A stretch of DNA of 64,000 bases. Origin: Bacteroidota bacterium (GTDB lineage: Bacteria; Bacteroidota; Bacteroidia; M30B66). Below are positions 34,302 to 42,913 of the stretch, piece by piece. Every line of letters begins with the position of its first letter. Position 1 is the stretch's first letter. Under the pieces are notes generated by a model. It saw nothing but the letters and a program-made list of their open reading frames with translations. It made no database searches and was not told where the DNA came from. The stretch lies in the NCBI GenBank assembly GCA_027490225.1, contig JAIXYK010000004.1, positions 1-64,000 on the forward strand, written 5' to 3'. The translations under genes and the position numbers were made by a program.

Positions 34302-35228
34302 TTACCTAAATTTTGGTAATACTGATTTACCTGATTTTAACCTGTATGTTAACGTGATTAAACCAAACATATATGCGTCTCTGTCTGTTGCATCGCCACG
34401 TTGTTGGCCAGTTACGGCTGAACCTTTGATGAAAGCATCGCTGGCAGGATCTGCACGGTTAGATAACAACGCAGCTACTTCTCCATATTTCTGAGCAATT
34501 AATGTTGGAGAAAAATAAGTTGTACTTACATCATCGATGTAATCTGTAGTGGTGATGCGCATGCCATATTCAAAACCGATGGTCCAGTTTCTATCTGATA
34601 AAGGAACACGAAAACCAACACCAAAAGGAAAACAAGCCTGGAATCTTTTATATGGGGTTCTTGAAGCAGCAATTCCTTGCCCTTCGGTACCAATTGGTTG
34701 TAAATCCCACCAACGACCTCCAAGTAAACCTTTTGGGTTGTAATAAAAGCCTCCAATACCACCGAACAAATAAATATTGATATCAATACCGCTTTTACCT
34801 CGCACTCCAGAAAGTTTATAGCGGCTTTTTGTTGATTTTAACTGTAAAATAGAAAGCTCTGCCTGAAGAGATGTTTCAAAAATGGGAGAACGAAAACTCA
34901 AATTACGGTTTCTTCTAAATGGCTCACGTGTTAATGAATCGCGGCCAGCAACCCTACCATAGTTTAAGTTTAATTTGAAAGAAAGAACAGGGTTTTTTCT
35001 ATATCGGAAACCTAAGTGTACTGCTGGTCTTGTTAGAATCATTTCTAAATCTCGAATACCATTGGTACCAATTTGGTCGCGACCTCCAAGGTCTCCAAGG
35101 AAGTTAGTGAAACCGATGCCATATGTTGATTCGCAGCGGTCTAAGAAACGTCCTTTACCTTTCCTTTGCGCGAATGCATTGGAGTACACTGTGAGTAAAA
35201 TTGTGAGGATGAGTATGAGTTTCCTCAT
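34302..35228 (-). CDS. PorG-like (DUF6089) outer-membrane protein, copy 1
   Basis: This 308-residue protein from ATG 35228 has a signal peptide (MRKLILILTILLTVYSNAFAQ). An upstream start at 35255 is excluded by the promoter at 35253-35260. The same landmarks as in the downstream copy are present: YGIGFTNFLGDLGGRD, LFGGIGGFYYNPKGLLGG, WWDLQPIGTEGQG, FPFGVGFRVP, and DYIDDVSTTYF, which is shared almost exactly (DYIDDVSKTYA). The mature N-terminus is basic (RKGKGRFLDRC). It is 33 bp upstream of the second copy and probably co-transcribed with it. Confidence 0.86.
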   Translation of the reverse strand: MRKLILILTILLTVYSNAFAQRKGKGRFLDRCESTYGIGFTNFLGDLGGRDQIGTNGIRDLEMILTRPAVHLGFRYRKNPVLSFKLNLNYGRVAGRDSLTREPFRRNRNLSFRSPIFETSLQAELSILQLKSTKSRYKLSGVRGKSGIDINIYLFGGIGGFYYNPKGLLGGRWWDLQPIGTEGQGIAASRTPYKRFQACFPFGVGFRVPLSDRNWTIGFEYGMRITTTDYIDDVSTTYFSPTLIAQKYGEVAALLSNRADPASDAFIKGSAVTGQQRGDATDRDAYMFGLITLTYRLKSGKSVLPKFR

Positions 35229-35252
35229 GGTTGTGTATTTTTTGTTGAGTGG

Positions 35253-35260
35253 CAAATATA
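35253..35260 (-). promoter_or_regulatory. -7 element TATATTTG for the PorG-like pair
   Basis: TATATTTG on the minus strand, 24 bases upstream of the ATG at 35228. Confidence 0.6.
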
Positions 35261-35320
35261 AAGATTTATTTTACGAAATGATACATAATTTATTTGGCAG
35301 AAATATGGACAAATGATTGG

Positions 35321-35388
35321 GCCACCGGGCGCCGCAAATAGCCTCCCGACCGAAGGAAGGTAGCTATGGCGAAGCACGGGATGCCGCC
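35321..35388 (-). repeat. GC-rich dispersed intergenic element, copy 3
   Basis: On the minus strand it reads GGCGGCATCCCGTGCTTCGCC and ends GGCGCCCGGTGG. It shares CCGTGCT, the internal TAGCTACC..TTCGG and the GGGCGCC end with other copies. A further GC-rich remnant (GCGGCAGGCCCC) lies at 35421-35432. It sits between nadK and the PorG-like pair. Confidence 0.7.
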
Positions 35389-35441
35389 ATCGAAATGCAT
35401 TTTTGAATTTGGATGAAAACGCGGCAGGCCCCCAGAATATT

Positions 35442-36320
35442 TTAATTGCGTTTGTCTTGTCCCCACATGAGTTTTTCTCTGAGTGTTTGGAGAAAAGACT
35501 GCTCTGGTTTACGACCTAGAGAAATGGTAAAAGGTGCTTTTTTGATAGCTATTTGCTCTTGAGCGGGCAAAGCTGCCGAACGAGAATCGAGTGAGACTAG
35601 AAAATTTCGCCCTCTAATTTCAGCCGTAATGCTTAGGTTATTGTTATCTGCAATTACCAGTGGGCGCACGTTAAGGTTATGCGGTGCAATAGGCGTTAAC
35701 ACAAACGAATCGGACTCGGGCATAATGATTGGCCCGCCACAACTAAGGGAATAACCCGTGGAACCTGTTGGTGTAGAAATAATTAATCCATCGGCCCAAT
35801 AAGAATTTAACCGCATTCCATTGATAGAAACGTGCAGAATAATCATGGAAGAACTATCTTTTTTGTGAAAAGTAACTTCGTTGAGCGCAAAAGGTGTTTC
35901 CCCGAAATAGGATTGATTGGTTTCGATTTGCAGCAAAGTGCGTTTTTCGATGGTGAAATTTAAATTTACGGCCATGTTTACCGCAAGGTCAATTTCTTCT
36001 TTCGAAAAACCAGAAAGAAAGCCCAAACGACCAGTGTTGATGCCCAATACGGGAAGATTGGAGTTTCGAATATAAGTAATGGCTTCGAGTAAAGTTCCAT
36101 CGCCACCAATAGTAAGCATGCAAGATGCATTTTGAATTAATTCCTGGTGCGTATTAAAAATTTGCACCCTGCTTTCAGCGGGCAGCAGCTCTTTGGTGAT
36201 TTTATAAAATGGCTCGAAAATGAGCATGTTGGCATTGTGTGCCGACAAACTTTTATAAAGCGACTTAATATGTTCGGTGCGGCCATCGTTGATGGTGCGG
36301 CCAAAAACTGCTATTTGCAT
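35442..36320 (-). CDS. nadK: NAD kinase
   Basis: This 292-residue protein from ATG 36320 phosphorylates NAD to NADP. It has the start QIAVFGRTI, the GGDGT motif (72-76), NEVTFHK and the SCGGPIIMPES region. The upstream TTG at 36326 would add two residues and is less likely. It sits 6-12 bp after the CBS gene, an arrangement I know from other Bacteroidota. Confidence 0.96.
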   Translation of the reverse strand: MQIAVFGRTINDGRTEHIKSLYKSLSAHNANMLIFEPFYKITKELLPAESRVQIFNTHQELIQNASCMLTIGGDGTLLEAITYIRNSNLPVLGINTGRLGFLSGFSKEEIDLAVNMAVNLNFTIEKRTLLQIETNQSYFGETPFALNEVTFHKKDSSSMIILHVSINGMRLNSYWADGLIISTPTGSTGYSLSCGGPIIMPESDSFVLTPIAPHNLNVRPLVIADNNNLSITAEIRGRNFLVSLDSRSAALPAQEQIAIKKAPFTISLGRKPEQSFLQTLREKLMWGQDKRN

Positions 36321-36331
36321 ATGCAATTGTA

Positions 36332-36994
36332 CTACATATTGATGTAATTCATAAATAAATCGAATCGATTGCGCAGGTCTTCGGAAAATTCAGATTGCTG
36401 AAAAGTAGCCTTAACTGTGATGTTGTAGCGTACAAATGAGGCAATAATGGCCCGAATATCTTCTCGGTTTACTTTTAAAGTGAGCTCAATTTTGGTAGAA
36501 TCAGGGTCTGAATTGATGAATAAACTCAGGATTTTGGTATCGTTTTCTTCGACAATACGCGCTATTTGAGCCAGGGAATAATCGTTTTGATTGAGTTCCA
36601 AAATAATGATTCCTCCAGGATTCTGAACGGAAGTAGTTTGGGCAAAATGTTCTACAAGTCCACGCAGACTGATGTTTCCGAGGTAATGATTCTCTGCATT
36701 TAAAACAGGAATAAGTGTTAAATGCATGCGTGCCACCATTTTGAGCACTTCGTAAATATGCTCTGTTTCGTAAACAAATGGACGGATAAGCGAAATAGGA
36801 TGATTTCCTAAAGGCTCTTCGGGCGCATTTAAATCTAAAATGTCGGTATCTGAAATGAGTCCAAGAAATTCTTGGTTGTTTACAATTGGCAGGTGAGATA
36901 CACGAAATTCATCCATCCAATTGAGTGCTTTTAAGCCTGTATCGGAGGTTTTGAGCGGTGGAATGTTATCGGAAATGAGTTCTTCTGCGAGCAT
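36332..36994 (-). CDS. Twin-CBS domain protein with ACT-like C-terminus
   Basis: This 220-residue protein has two CBS motifs at about 1-65 (ISDNIPPLKTSDTGLKALNWM, LPIVNNQEFLGLISDTDIL) and 75-125 (LTLIPVLNAENHYLGNISLRGL). An ACT-like half follows (GGIIILELNQNDYSLAQIARIVEENDTKILS). CBS pairs bind adenine nucleotides. It has AcuB-like architecture and lies directly upstream of nadK, so sensing adenylate or NAD status is an attractive but unproven idea. Confidence 0.9.
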   Translation of the reverse strand: MLAEELISDNIPPLKTSDTGLKALNWMDEFRVSHLPIVNNQEFLGLISDTDILDLNAPEEPLGNHPISLIRPFVYETEHIYEVLKMVARMHLTLIPVLNAENHYLGNISLRGLVEHFAQTTSVQNPGGIIILELNQNDYSLAQIARIVEENDTKILSLFINSDPDSTKIELTLKVNREDIRAIIASFVRYNITVKATFQQSEFSEDLRNRFDLFMNYINM

Positions 36995-37052
36995 ATTACA
37001 AGATGGTTTGTAAGGAAACGCTTACAAGTATGTTATTGTTTCATTGACCGAA

Positions 37053-37060
37053 CAAACCTA
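37053..37060 (-). promoter_or_regulatory. -7 element TAGGTTTG for the CBS-nadK operon
   Basis: TAGGTTTG on the minus strand, 58 bases upstream of the CBS start; leader about 50 nt. Confidence 0.5.
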
Positions 37061-37090
37061 TACAAATATTCATTTCCAACGATGGTTTTA

Positions 37091-37098
37091 TAACTTTG
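37091..37098 (+). promoter_or_regulatory. -7 element TAACTTTG for pdxJ
   Basis: TAACTTTG 16 bases before the pdxJ ATG at 37115. Together with the minus-strand element at 37053 it makes a compact divergent promoter region. Confidence 0.65.
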
Positions 37099-37114
37099 CG
37101 CAAAAATATTTAAG

Positions 37115-37828
37115 ATGGTTCATTTAAGTGTGAATTTGAACAAGGTGGCTCTAATAAGAAATGCCAGAGGTGGAAATGTTCCTGACTTGATGCAAGTAGC
37201 AAAAGATTGTGAGCGATTTGGAGCGCAGGGAATTACTGTACATCCAAGACCAGACGCTAGACACATAACTTTTGATGATGTGCGGCAATTAAAAGAAATA
37301 GTAAAAACGGAGCTGAATGTAGAAGGAAATCCTACTGAAGATTTTATGCAATTGGTGCTGGAAGTAAGGCCACATCAGGTAACATTGGTGCCCGACGCAC
37401 CGGAAGCTTTGACCAGCAATGCAGGCTGGAATACGGATGAACATGAGGCATTTTTGACAAGCATTATTGGAAGATTAAAAGCTGCAGGAATCAGAGCATC
37501 CATTTTTATGGATACAAATACAGCACTTTATGCCTCGGCGAAAAGAACCGGGGCAGATAGAATTGAATTGTATACAGAAGCATACGCTGCTGGTTACGAA
37601 AAAAACAAAGAGGCAGTGTTACGACCTTATGTAAATGCAGCAAAATTCGGGGCGGATTTAGGATTTGGCATCAACGCAGGACACGATTTAAATACCGAGA
37701 ACCTTAGGTATTTTGCTCAAAATATTCCTGAACTTTTAGAAGTTTCAATTGGGCATGCATTGATTTCGGAAGCTTTGTATCTTGGGCTCGAAAATACGAT
37801 ACAACGTTATTTATACCAGTTAAGATGA
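37115..37828 (+). CDS. pdxJ: Pyridoxine 5'-phosphate synthase
   Basis: This 237-residue TIM-barrel enzyme condenses 1-deoxyxylulose 5-phosphate with 3-amino-2-oxopropyl phosphate to PNP (vitamin B6). It has the typical [16 protein letters not shown] start, then [35 protein letters not shown]-like IELYTEAYA and GINAGHDLN. Length as usual. It overlaps the next gene by 4 bp. Confidence 0.97.
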   Translation: MVHLSVNLNKVALIRNARGGNVPDLMQVAKDCERFGAQGITVHPRPDARHITFDDVRQLKEIVKTELNVEGNPTEDFMQLVLEVRPHQVTLVPDAPEALTSNAGWNTDEHEAFLTSIIGRLKAAGIRASIFMDTNTALYASAKRTGADRIELYTEAYAAGYEKNKEAVLRPYVNAAKFGADLGFGINAGHDLNTENLRYFAQNIPELLEVSIGHALISEALYLGLENTIQRYLYQLR

Positions 37829-38595
37829 ATTTGTTTTACAGGCAATATGGAGCTGGTGAACCAATTGTAATTCTGCATGGTTTGTTCGGGCAATGCGACA
37901 ATTGGGCGAGTATAGCCAAGGCTTTGGGCGAAAACTACACCGTATATTGTATGGATTTGCCCAACCATGGCCAATCTCCGCATACCGAGGAGTTTAATTA
38001 CCCTGCAATGGTAGAAGATGTGCGCATGACAGTTGAAAATTTAGGACTTACAAAATTTCATTTATTAGGCCATAGCATGGGCGGAAAAGTGGCGATGTTT
38101 TTTGCACAGACTTTTCCTGAAATGCTGATTTCCTTGATGGTAATAGATATTGGAACTAAATATTACCGACCGCATCACCAGGAAATAATTGCTGGTTTAC
38201 AAGCGGTGAATCTGGCTTTGCTTACTTCCAGAAACGAAGCAGAAAAAGTGATGTTGCCTTTTATTGAAGATTTTGGTACCCGACAGTTTTTATTGAAAAA
38301 TTTGGTTCGCAAAGAAGAAAATGGTTTTGAATGGAGGTTTAATCTGCCATTGATTGCAGAAAAAATAGAAGAAATTGGAGCTGCGTTACCCGATGGGAAA
38401 GTGCTTACAAAAACTTTATTTTACCGAGGCGGTAACAGCAGATATATAAAAGATGAGGATATTGCAGCCATACTATTGCAATTTCCCAATGCCACATTCG
38501 AAACTATGGATGGAGCCGGACATTGGCTGCATGCCGAGAAACCTGGGGATTTTGTGGAGGTTGTAAAAGCGTTTTTAAGTAAAGGTATCTTTTAG
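37825..38595 (+). CDS. Alpha/beta-fold hydrolase
   Basis: This 256-residue protein has the alpha/beta hydrolase order: [10 protein letters not shown] (oxyanion loop), [11 protein letters not shown], the nucleophile elbow GHSMGG, and a catalytic His in [11 protein letters not shown]. It resembles YbfF-type thioesterases/esterases. The start overlaps the end of pdxJ (ATGA), so the two are translationally coupled. A role in B6 metabolism is possible but unproven; no signal peptide. Confidence 0.92.
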   Translation: MNLFYRQYGAGEPIVILHGLFGQCDNWASIAKALGENYTVYCMDLPNHGQSPHTEEFNYPAMVEDVRMTVENLGLTKFHLLGHSMGGKVAMFFAQTFPEMLISLMVIDIGTKYYRPHHQEIIAGLQAVNLALLTSRNEAEKVMLPFIEDFGTRQFLLKNLVRKEENGFEWRFNLPLIAEKIEEIGAALPDGKVLTKTLFYRGGNSRYIKDEDIAAILLQFPNATFETMDGAGHWLHAEKPGDFVEVVKAFLSKGIF

Positions 38596-38613
38596 TAAAA
38601 AAAGTTAAAATAT

Positions 38614-38681
38614 TGGGGCGCCCGGGCGGGTGCTACGCGCTACATGGTAGCTTGCTTCGCCCCCTGGTGCGGGCTTCATAG
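38614..38681 (+). repeat. GC-rich dispersed intergenic element, copy 4
   Basis: It begins GGGGCGCCCGGGCGGGTGCTA and ends GGTGCGGGCTTCATAG, with TAGCTTGCTTCGCCC inside. It has the same architecture as the other four copies and lies 19 bp after the hydrolase stop. Confidence 0.72.
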
Positions 38682-38871
38682 TTTTTGGGAAGTTTTTAGA
38701 TTTATACTGGCAAAATTTATTTTAATAATAATCTTTGTTGTATAGTTTTGGCTTCTCCTGCCTCCGGTGGCATCATTTTCTTTTCAGGGGAAAAAGAAAT
38801 GAATGAAAGGGTTTTGTTTTTGAATTTCCTGGTTCAAATGTTTATAAGATTAATTGTAAATAATCTTAATT

Positions 38872-38947
38872 CGACCCCGCTGGGGTCGTATATTTCGCTA
38901 ATTCATGAAATTTCTATTAACATTAAATCACTCCGGGATTGTGATTT
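38872..38947. repeat. Two REP-like hairpins
   Basis: Stem CGACCCC/GGGGTCG with a 3-base loop (38872-38888) and stem AAATCAC/GTGATTT (38925-38947), separated by about 36 AT-rich bases. They are in a gene-free gap and unlike standard terminators, since no T-run follows the first. Confidence 0.6.
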
Positions 38948-39096
38948 TTCAAAATACTAAATACCAATTTCTCGCTTTATTGCATATAATGGGTCCCGAT
39001 GATATTCAATAGGCGGAATGCAGCTTCTTTGGGGGAAGGAAGTTGAATAAACCTAATTAACAGTTTTCAAAATACAAAATGGCGTATCTCAATAAA

Positions 39097-40200
39097 TTAC
39101 GGACTCACCAAATTGATTCCGACCATGCAATAAAAGGTATTTCCTAAGGTATTTTGCATGGCGTAGGCTTGGTCGCCGAAAAAGCCGCGGAAGAATTCTT
39201 TGCCATTGGGAAGTCGGTCGGCATCGAAACTATAATTGTAACGGAAGCCTGCTTGGGCAGAAAGCCACAAGAAACTGGAAATAGAACGTTCGTAAACGGC
39301 ACGAATGCGCAATTCTCCGCGTCTTAGTTCGAGGTCTTGAAGCGCTGCAGAAGTATTACGGCTGCCTAGTCGATACGATTGCCCTTCGAGTTCGTAACCA
39401 AATAATGCCAATGACCTTGCAGAAAAAGTACGTCGGTAATGCGCACGTGCTGGGAAAAGAATTTCACAACCGTTTTTGCGATTGGGAGCTGTGTAATTGA
39501 GTAACAAAACGGGAATATAGTTCATTTCACCCACTCGGTAAGTTCTCGAAAATCCAACACCAATCATTTTTCTATCACCTTTTTTCCAGCCCCAAATGGC
39601 TGCTGCGGAGGTTCTTAAGTATTTTAGATTGATGGAATTAAAGCCATAATCTCCATTTAAATCGGCAGAGGCTTGAAAAAGTAAAAAATGCTTCTCGTTG
39701 AAAGGCTTGAAAATGGTGGTATTGAGTCCTGTGGTGCGAAGGCCGTTATCTTTTAACGTGGTAATTAAGTCGTTAGGTGCAATTCCTTTTTTTAGATCGT
39801 TGATTTGATAACGTTGTTCAGCATAGTTCGCACCCAATTGCACGATGATGGCATTGTTAGAAATAACTGGTATGTTTAATGCCAAACGCAAGCCATGTGA
39901 AAACTGAATGTTACTAAAACCAGGTGCATTTTGGGTTTCGTATTGGTTTGAGTTGGAATTAAAAAGTGTATCGGTAGTTAAGTCATAACCACCTTGAAAG
40001 TCGTAACCAATGGAAATGAGTTTTGAAGGACTTAGGTCGAACACTTTGGAAGTGCAATACTTTTTTGCGGCTTTGTCTACTAAATTGTAGCTATCATATT
40101 GGCTAAAATCTTCTTCAGCGGGCTGATTGTTAGTTGAATCAATTTGAGCGAAGCCAATAACAGGAACTGCAAGAAAAAGGAAAAAGAATTTTCTAAGCAT
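39097..40200 (-). CDS. DUF6268-type outer-membrane barrel protein
   Basis: This 367-residue protein from ATG 40200 has a signal peptide (MLRKFFFLFLAVPVIGFAQ); an upstream frame overlaps the DUF2147 gene. After a Cys-containing linker it is a series of barrel strands (HGLRLALNIPVIS, IIVQLGANYAEQRY, HFLLFQASADLNGDYGF, YIPVLLLNY, YELEGQSYRLG) ending YCMVGINLVSP. This matches the DUF6268 barrel group as I remember it; substrate unknown. It follows the DUF2147 gene closely, and both may be in one operon with the lipoprotein at 40676. Confidence 0.72.
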   Translation of the reverse strand: MLRKFFFLFLAVPVIGFAQIDSTNNQPAEEDFSQYDSYNLVDKAAKKYCTSKVFDLSPSKLISIGYDFQGGYDLTTDTLFNSNSNQYETQNAPGFSNIQFSHGLRLALNIPVISNNAIIVQLGANYAEQRYQINDLKKGIAPNDLITTLKDNGLRTTGLNTTIFKPFNEKHFLLFQASADLNGDYGFNSINLKYLRTSAAAIWGWKKGDRKMIGVGFSRTYRVGEMNYIPVLLLNYTAPNRKNGCEILFPARAHYRRTFSARSLALFGYELEGQSYRLGSRNTSAALQDLELRRGELRIRAVYERSISSFLWLSAQAGFRYNYSFDADRLPNGKEFFRGFFGDQAYAMQNTLGNTFYCMVGINLVSP

Positions 40201-40205
40201 ACTTA

Positions 40206-40664
40206 TTATTGCTTCTTGATTTCTAATCGTTTCCAAACATCTGTTCGTCCGAATGCGGAAATTCCGATATAGCCGCGAATATCCAGTGTGTTTTTATTTT
40301 TCATTTTAATAGTACAACTATAAGTGCTGCCATTTTCGGGGTCGTAAATGGTTCCTTCGGTCCATTCGCCGGCGCTTTTAAAAGTGAAATCTTTCAATAA
40401 TCTAAACCCTTTCAAAGGTACATTTCTTAAAGCCTCATCGGGATTGTTCTTATCTACTTTGGGTTTGTTGGTAACTGAATCAATTGGAGCTTTGAGCCAG
40501 ACGATTCTTCCAAAATATTTTGTACCTATTTTTTCAATCTTCACGCGCACTTTTCCGTTACTTGGTTCCCAAACACCTACTAAATCGTCGGCTTGTTGGG
40601 CAAAAGTGATTGTTGATGTAAATAGTAAGGTAAATAACAAAAATAAGTTTATTGGGTTTTTCAT
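40206..40664 (-). CDS. DUF2147 domain exported protein
   Basis: This 152-residue protein has a signal peptide (KNPINLFLLFTLLFTSTITFAQ). A single DUF2147 domain follows: DDLVGVWEPSNGKVRVKIEKIGTKYFGRIVWLK, then GEWTEGTIYDPENGSTYSC and RGYIGISAFGRTDVWKR. The family is small, exported and beta-rich, with no known function. It is 12 bp downstream of the lipoprotein gene. Confidence 0.92.
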   Translation of the reverse strand: MKNPINLFLLFTLLFTSTITFAQQADDLVGVWEPSNGKVRVKIEKIGTKYFGRIVWLKAPIDSVTNKPKVDKNNPDEALRNVPLKGFRLLKDFTFKSAGEWTEGTIYDPENGSTYSCTIKMKNKNTLDIRGYIGISAFGRTDVWKRLEIKKQ

Positions 40665-40675
40665 AGTTTCTTTTT

Positions 40676-41188
40676 TTAGAATTCAAGTTCAAATTCGAGG
40701 TTGGCAGATAGTTTTAAGGATGATTCTTTATCGTTTTTTAAATCTACATCGAGCACAATATACATCATGGCTTGATTAAAAAACTCAGCAATTTCAGCTT
40801 CGGAAGAGCCTTTTAAAATCACTTCTTTTTTACCTGCTTCTAATGGATTAGCAACTGCCACTTGGGCCATATCTACTTTATCGCCTGCAAGACTTAAAAC
40901 GATTGAATTTGCTAAATCTGTTGATGCAGAATCTTGAAAATAAATAACAGCTTTTATAAGTTTTGCTGATTTTACTTCGGATGCGTCAGTACCTAATTCT
41001 TTTTTGATTGCAGATAAATCTAATTTATGTTCCGCCTGCGTTGAATTGGCTCCACTGAATAAAGGAGCTTCAAGATTAAAGCTTGCTTTTTCTATTTTAT
41101 AAGTTGCTTTTTTGCCTGAACCTCCGCAAGAACTAAGAACAATTGCAATTAAAAAGAAAGAGATTGATAATAAGGTGGAAATTTTCAT
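40676..41188 (-). CDS. Putative lipoprotein
   Basis: This 170-residue protein has an N-terminal lipoprotein signal (LLSISFFLIAIVLSSCGGSG, acylation at about Cys21). The mature domain is Lys/Ala/Ser-rich with EVKSAKLIKAVIYFQDS and SAEAEIAEFF-like helices and ends in alternating strand residues (LKLSANLEFELEF). I do not recognise the family. It is first of a three-gene minus-strand run with DUF2147 and the DUF6268 barrel. Confidence 0.78.
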   Translation of the reverse strand: MKISTLLSISFFLIAIVLSSCGGSGKKATYKIEKASFNLEAPLFSGANSTQAEHKLDLSAIKKELGTDASEVKSAKLIKAVIYFQDSASTDLANSIVLSLAGDKVDMAQVAVANPLEAGKKEVILKGSSEAEIAEFFNQAMMYIVLDVDLKNDKESSLKLSANLEFELEF

Positions 41189-41493
41189 GTTTGCAAATTA
41201 AGTAGATTTATAGTGTAATTTAAAATGTAGGGCAAATTACCATAATTAGTAAATATGTTAAAATTTACAATACATTGCAAAAGAGACTAATTATATTTTA
41301 ACCATTAAGTTATTAAGTGTATTAAGCTTTTAAAAAGAACTATTCGTTTTTGACCTTTAAGCAGTTAAGTTTTTGAAGCTTTAAAGAAGACTATTTGTTT
41401 TTCACCTTTAAGGAATTAAGTTTATCAAACTTTTAAATAACTAAAAATGAAGAAATGATACACTTAAAAGTATCGTTTTAATTAATAAAAATA
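41189..41493. other. 305-bp AT-rich gap
   Basis: It contains the three-copy tandem repeat at 41301-41450 and otherwise only AT-rich sequence. It separates divergent genes (minus at 41188, plus at 41494). No exact TAnnTTTG is found near either start. Confidence 0.5.
41301..41450. repeat. AT-rich tandem repeat, three copies of about 51 bp
   Basis: Units start ACCATTAAG (41301), ACCTTTAAG (41353) and ACCTTTAAG (41404), giving periods of 52 and 51 bp. Each has TTAAGT, then AAGCTTT or AAACTTT, then AAAGAACTATT(C/T)GTTTTT; the last unit is cut short. Confidence 0.8.
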
Positions 41494-42576
41494 ATGAGGA
41501 AAAATGTTTCCATACTCCTTTGGGGAATCTTTTTTATTTCACACTTAAGCTTTGCCCAGCAAATAGAATTTGATCATTCTTATAAGGAATCTCATGGAGT
41601 AAAACCAGGATTTAACAATAGGTTTTATGGTTTTTATAAATCGGAAGTAAGCTTTGGAGACGCGGCATTTTACAAATCAAAAAAAGTAAAAAGCATAACA
41701 GTTTATGGGGAAAGAAAAAACAAGTTGTATACTTATGATTTAGATTCAAATGGTAAAGTACTCAAAACTGGTGTGCAGGAATATTACTTCAAAACAAGCG
41801 AAAACTATTATGATAAAGATAGTTTGTATTGTTCAGTAACATGCTACTGGCAAGGAGAAGTATTGGTAAGAACCGATACTAACAGGTTAAAGCAAATGGA
41901 ATGGAAGCGGAACGACACCTTGCTTTTTTGTTCAGAACGGGAATTAAAAACTTACAAAATTGGGTATTTATTGAATGAGCAAAACAGGTATTACAACGAG
42001 CAATATTTGAATAAAAAAATAAAATTAGAAAATCCACCAATTATGATTTACATGGAAGGTGAGGACTATACAAAACCCAGAATTTATTTAAAAAAGGCAT
42101 TCAAGACTGATTACGATTCGTTGAAAATGTATGCTACTTTCAGTTATAGATTCATAGACAATAAATATGGCAGTGCTCAAAATGGGAAACAAGAAATAGA
42201 CTTAAATGCTATAAACGATGGGTTTTATTGCAAAAACTGTGATGCTATATCTTCAATGGAATATTTTATTGAAGGGGAGAATTTTGATGAGCCTACAGAA
42301 TACATCGAACCTTACTATTGCGGAAGTCATTATTACAGAATAGCGCATTGGAATGATGGCATTTCTTATAAATTTGATTTAAATGAAAAGGGGTTACGAA
42401 CAAAACAATATCTTTTGTATTACATGGAAGATACCTCAATACCCGAACCTGCAAAGGAATCAAAAGCTTCAAATGAAGTTCAAATCATCGCGCATCTTCC
42501 AGAGAATACTGTAAGAAGGGTTTCAACACCTACAGTGCAGTTAATTAATACTATTGAATACACTTATTATGATTAA
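41494..42576 (+). CDS. Secreted hypothetical protein
   Basis: This 360-residue protein has a signal peptide (RKNVSILLWGIFFISHLSFAQ). It is rich in Tyr, Lys, Asp and Asn and in short beta-strand patterns (VKSITVYGERKNKLYTYDLDSNGKVLKTG), which recall the YD/RHS-like or wall-associated repeats of Bacteroidota exported proteins. A Cys pair occurs in FYCKNCDAISS. I do not recognise a named family. Its 3' end overlaps the next gene by 8 bp. Confidence 0.78.
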   Translation: MRKNVSILLWGIFFISHLSFAQQIEFDHSYKESHGVKPGFNNRFYGFYKSEVSFGDAAFYKSKKVKSITVYGERKNKLYTYDLDSNGKVLKTGVQEYYFKTSENYYDKDSLYCSVTCYWQGEVLVRTDTNRLKQMEWKRNDTLLFCSERELKTYKIGYLLNEQNRYYNEQYLNKKIKLENPPIMIYMEGEDYTKPRIYLKKAFKTDYDSLKMYATFSYRFIDNKYGSAQNGKQEIDLNAINDGFYCKNCDAISSMEYFIEGENFDEPTEYIEPYYCGSHYYRIAHWNDGISYKFDLNEKGLRTKQYLLYYMEDTSIPEPAKESKASNEVQIIAHLPENTVRRVSTPTVQLINTIEYTYYD

Positions 42577-42913
42577 GAGATTATTGTTTTTTGGGGCTTT
42601 ATTAAATTCAAATGTATTGCTTTCACAAGGTACAGAAAAAGCAATAGAAGCCGCATTGACGATGATAATTATGGCTGTTGCATTCTCAATAATTTCAATG
42701 ATTAGTCTTGTAATATTTATTAGAAAAAGGAAGTTAATTCCAAGAATTATTACTGGCGTCTTTGGATTTATAATGGCGCTTCTCTCATTATTTGGTGTTC
42801 TAAATGAGTCTCGTTCGGGAATGAATGATTTAGGAATATTATTCCTTATCATTGGAATATTACTTATCGTGTTAGCCTTTTTTCTTCCTGCTAAACAGAA
42901 ATTAGAAAACTAA
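42569..42913 (+). CDS. Small integral membrane protein
   Basis: This 114-residue protein starts at ATG 42569, overlapping the end of the previous gene. The N-terminus (MIKRLLFFGALLNSNVLLSQ) looks like a signal peptide or first helix. Two or three more hydrophobic helices follow (LTMIIMAVAFSIISMISLVIFI, IITGVFGFIMALLSLFGVL, LGILFLIIGILLIVLAFFL). The family is not recognised. It is tail-to-tail with the DUF4199 gene with no spacer. Confidence 0.7.
   Translation: MIKRLLFFGALLNSNVLLSQGTEKAIEAALTMIIMAVAFSIISMISLVIFIRKRKLIPRIITGVFGFIMALLSLFGVLNESRSGMNDLGILFLIIGILLIVLAFFLPAKQKLEN

Larger units (their letters stand above)
38596..39096. other. 501-bp gap with several dispersed-repeat remnants
   Basis: There is no convincing gene here. 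It contains the GC-rich element at 38614-38681, then CCTCCGGTGGCATC near 38760. Two hairpins follow: CGACCCC-GCT-GGGGTCG at 38872-38888 and AAATCAC-N9-GTGATTT at 38925-38947, the second enclosing CTCCGGGATT. These look like mixed REP-type repeats. An open frame at 38748-38960 crosses them and has no protein-like features. Confidence 0.6.

Noticed and set aside
38748-38960. Small plus-strand gene of 70 codons
   Set aside because: It crosses a REP-like hairpin, has no promoter, and shows no conserved or membrane features.
42541-42852. Minus-strand frame of 103 codons at 42541-42852
   Set aside because: It lies antisense to the small membrane protein gene and is Ile/Asn-rich only because of the hydrophobic helices on the other strand.
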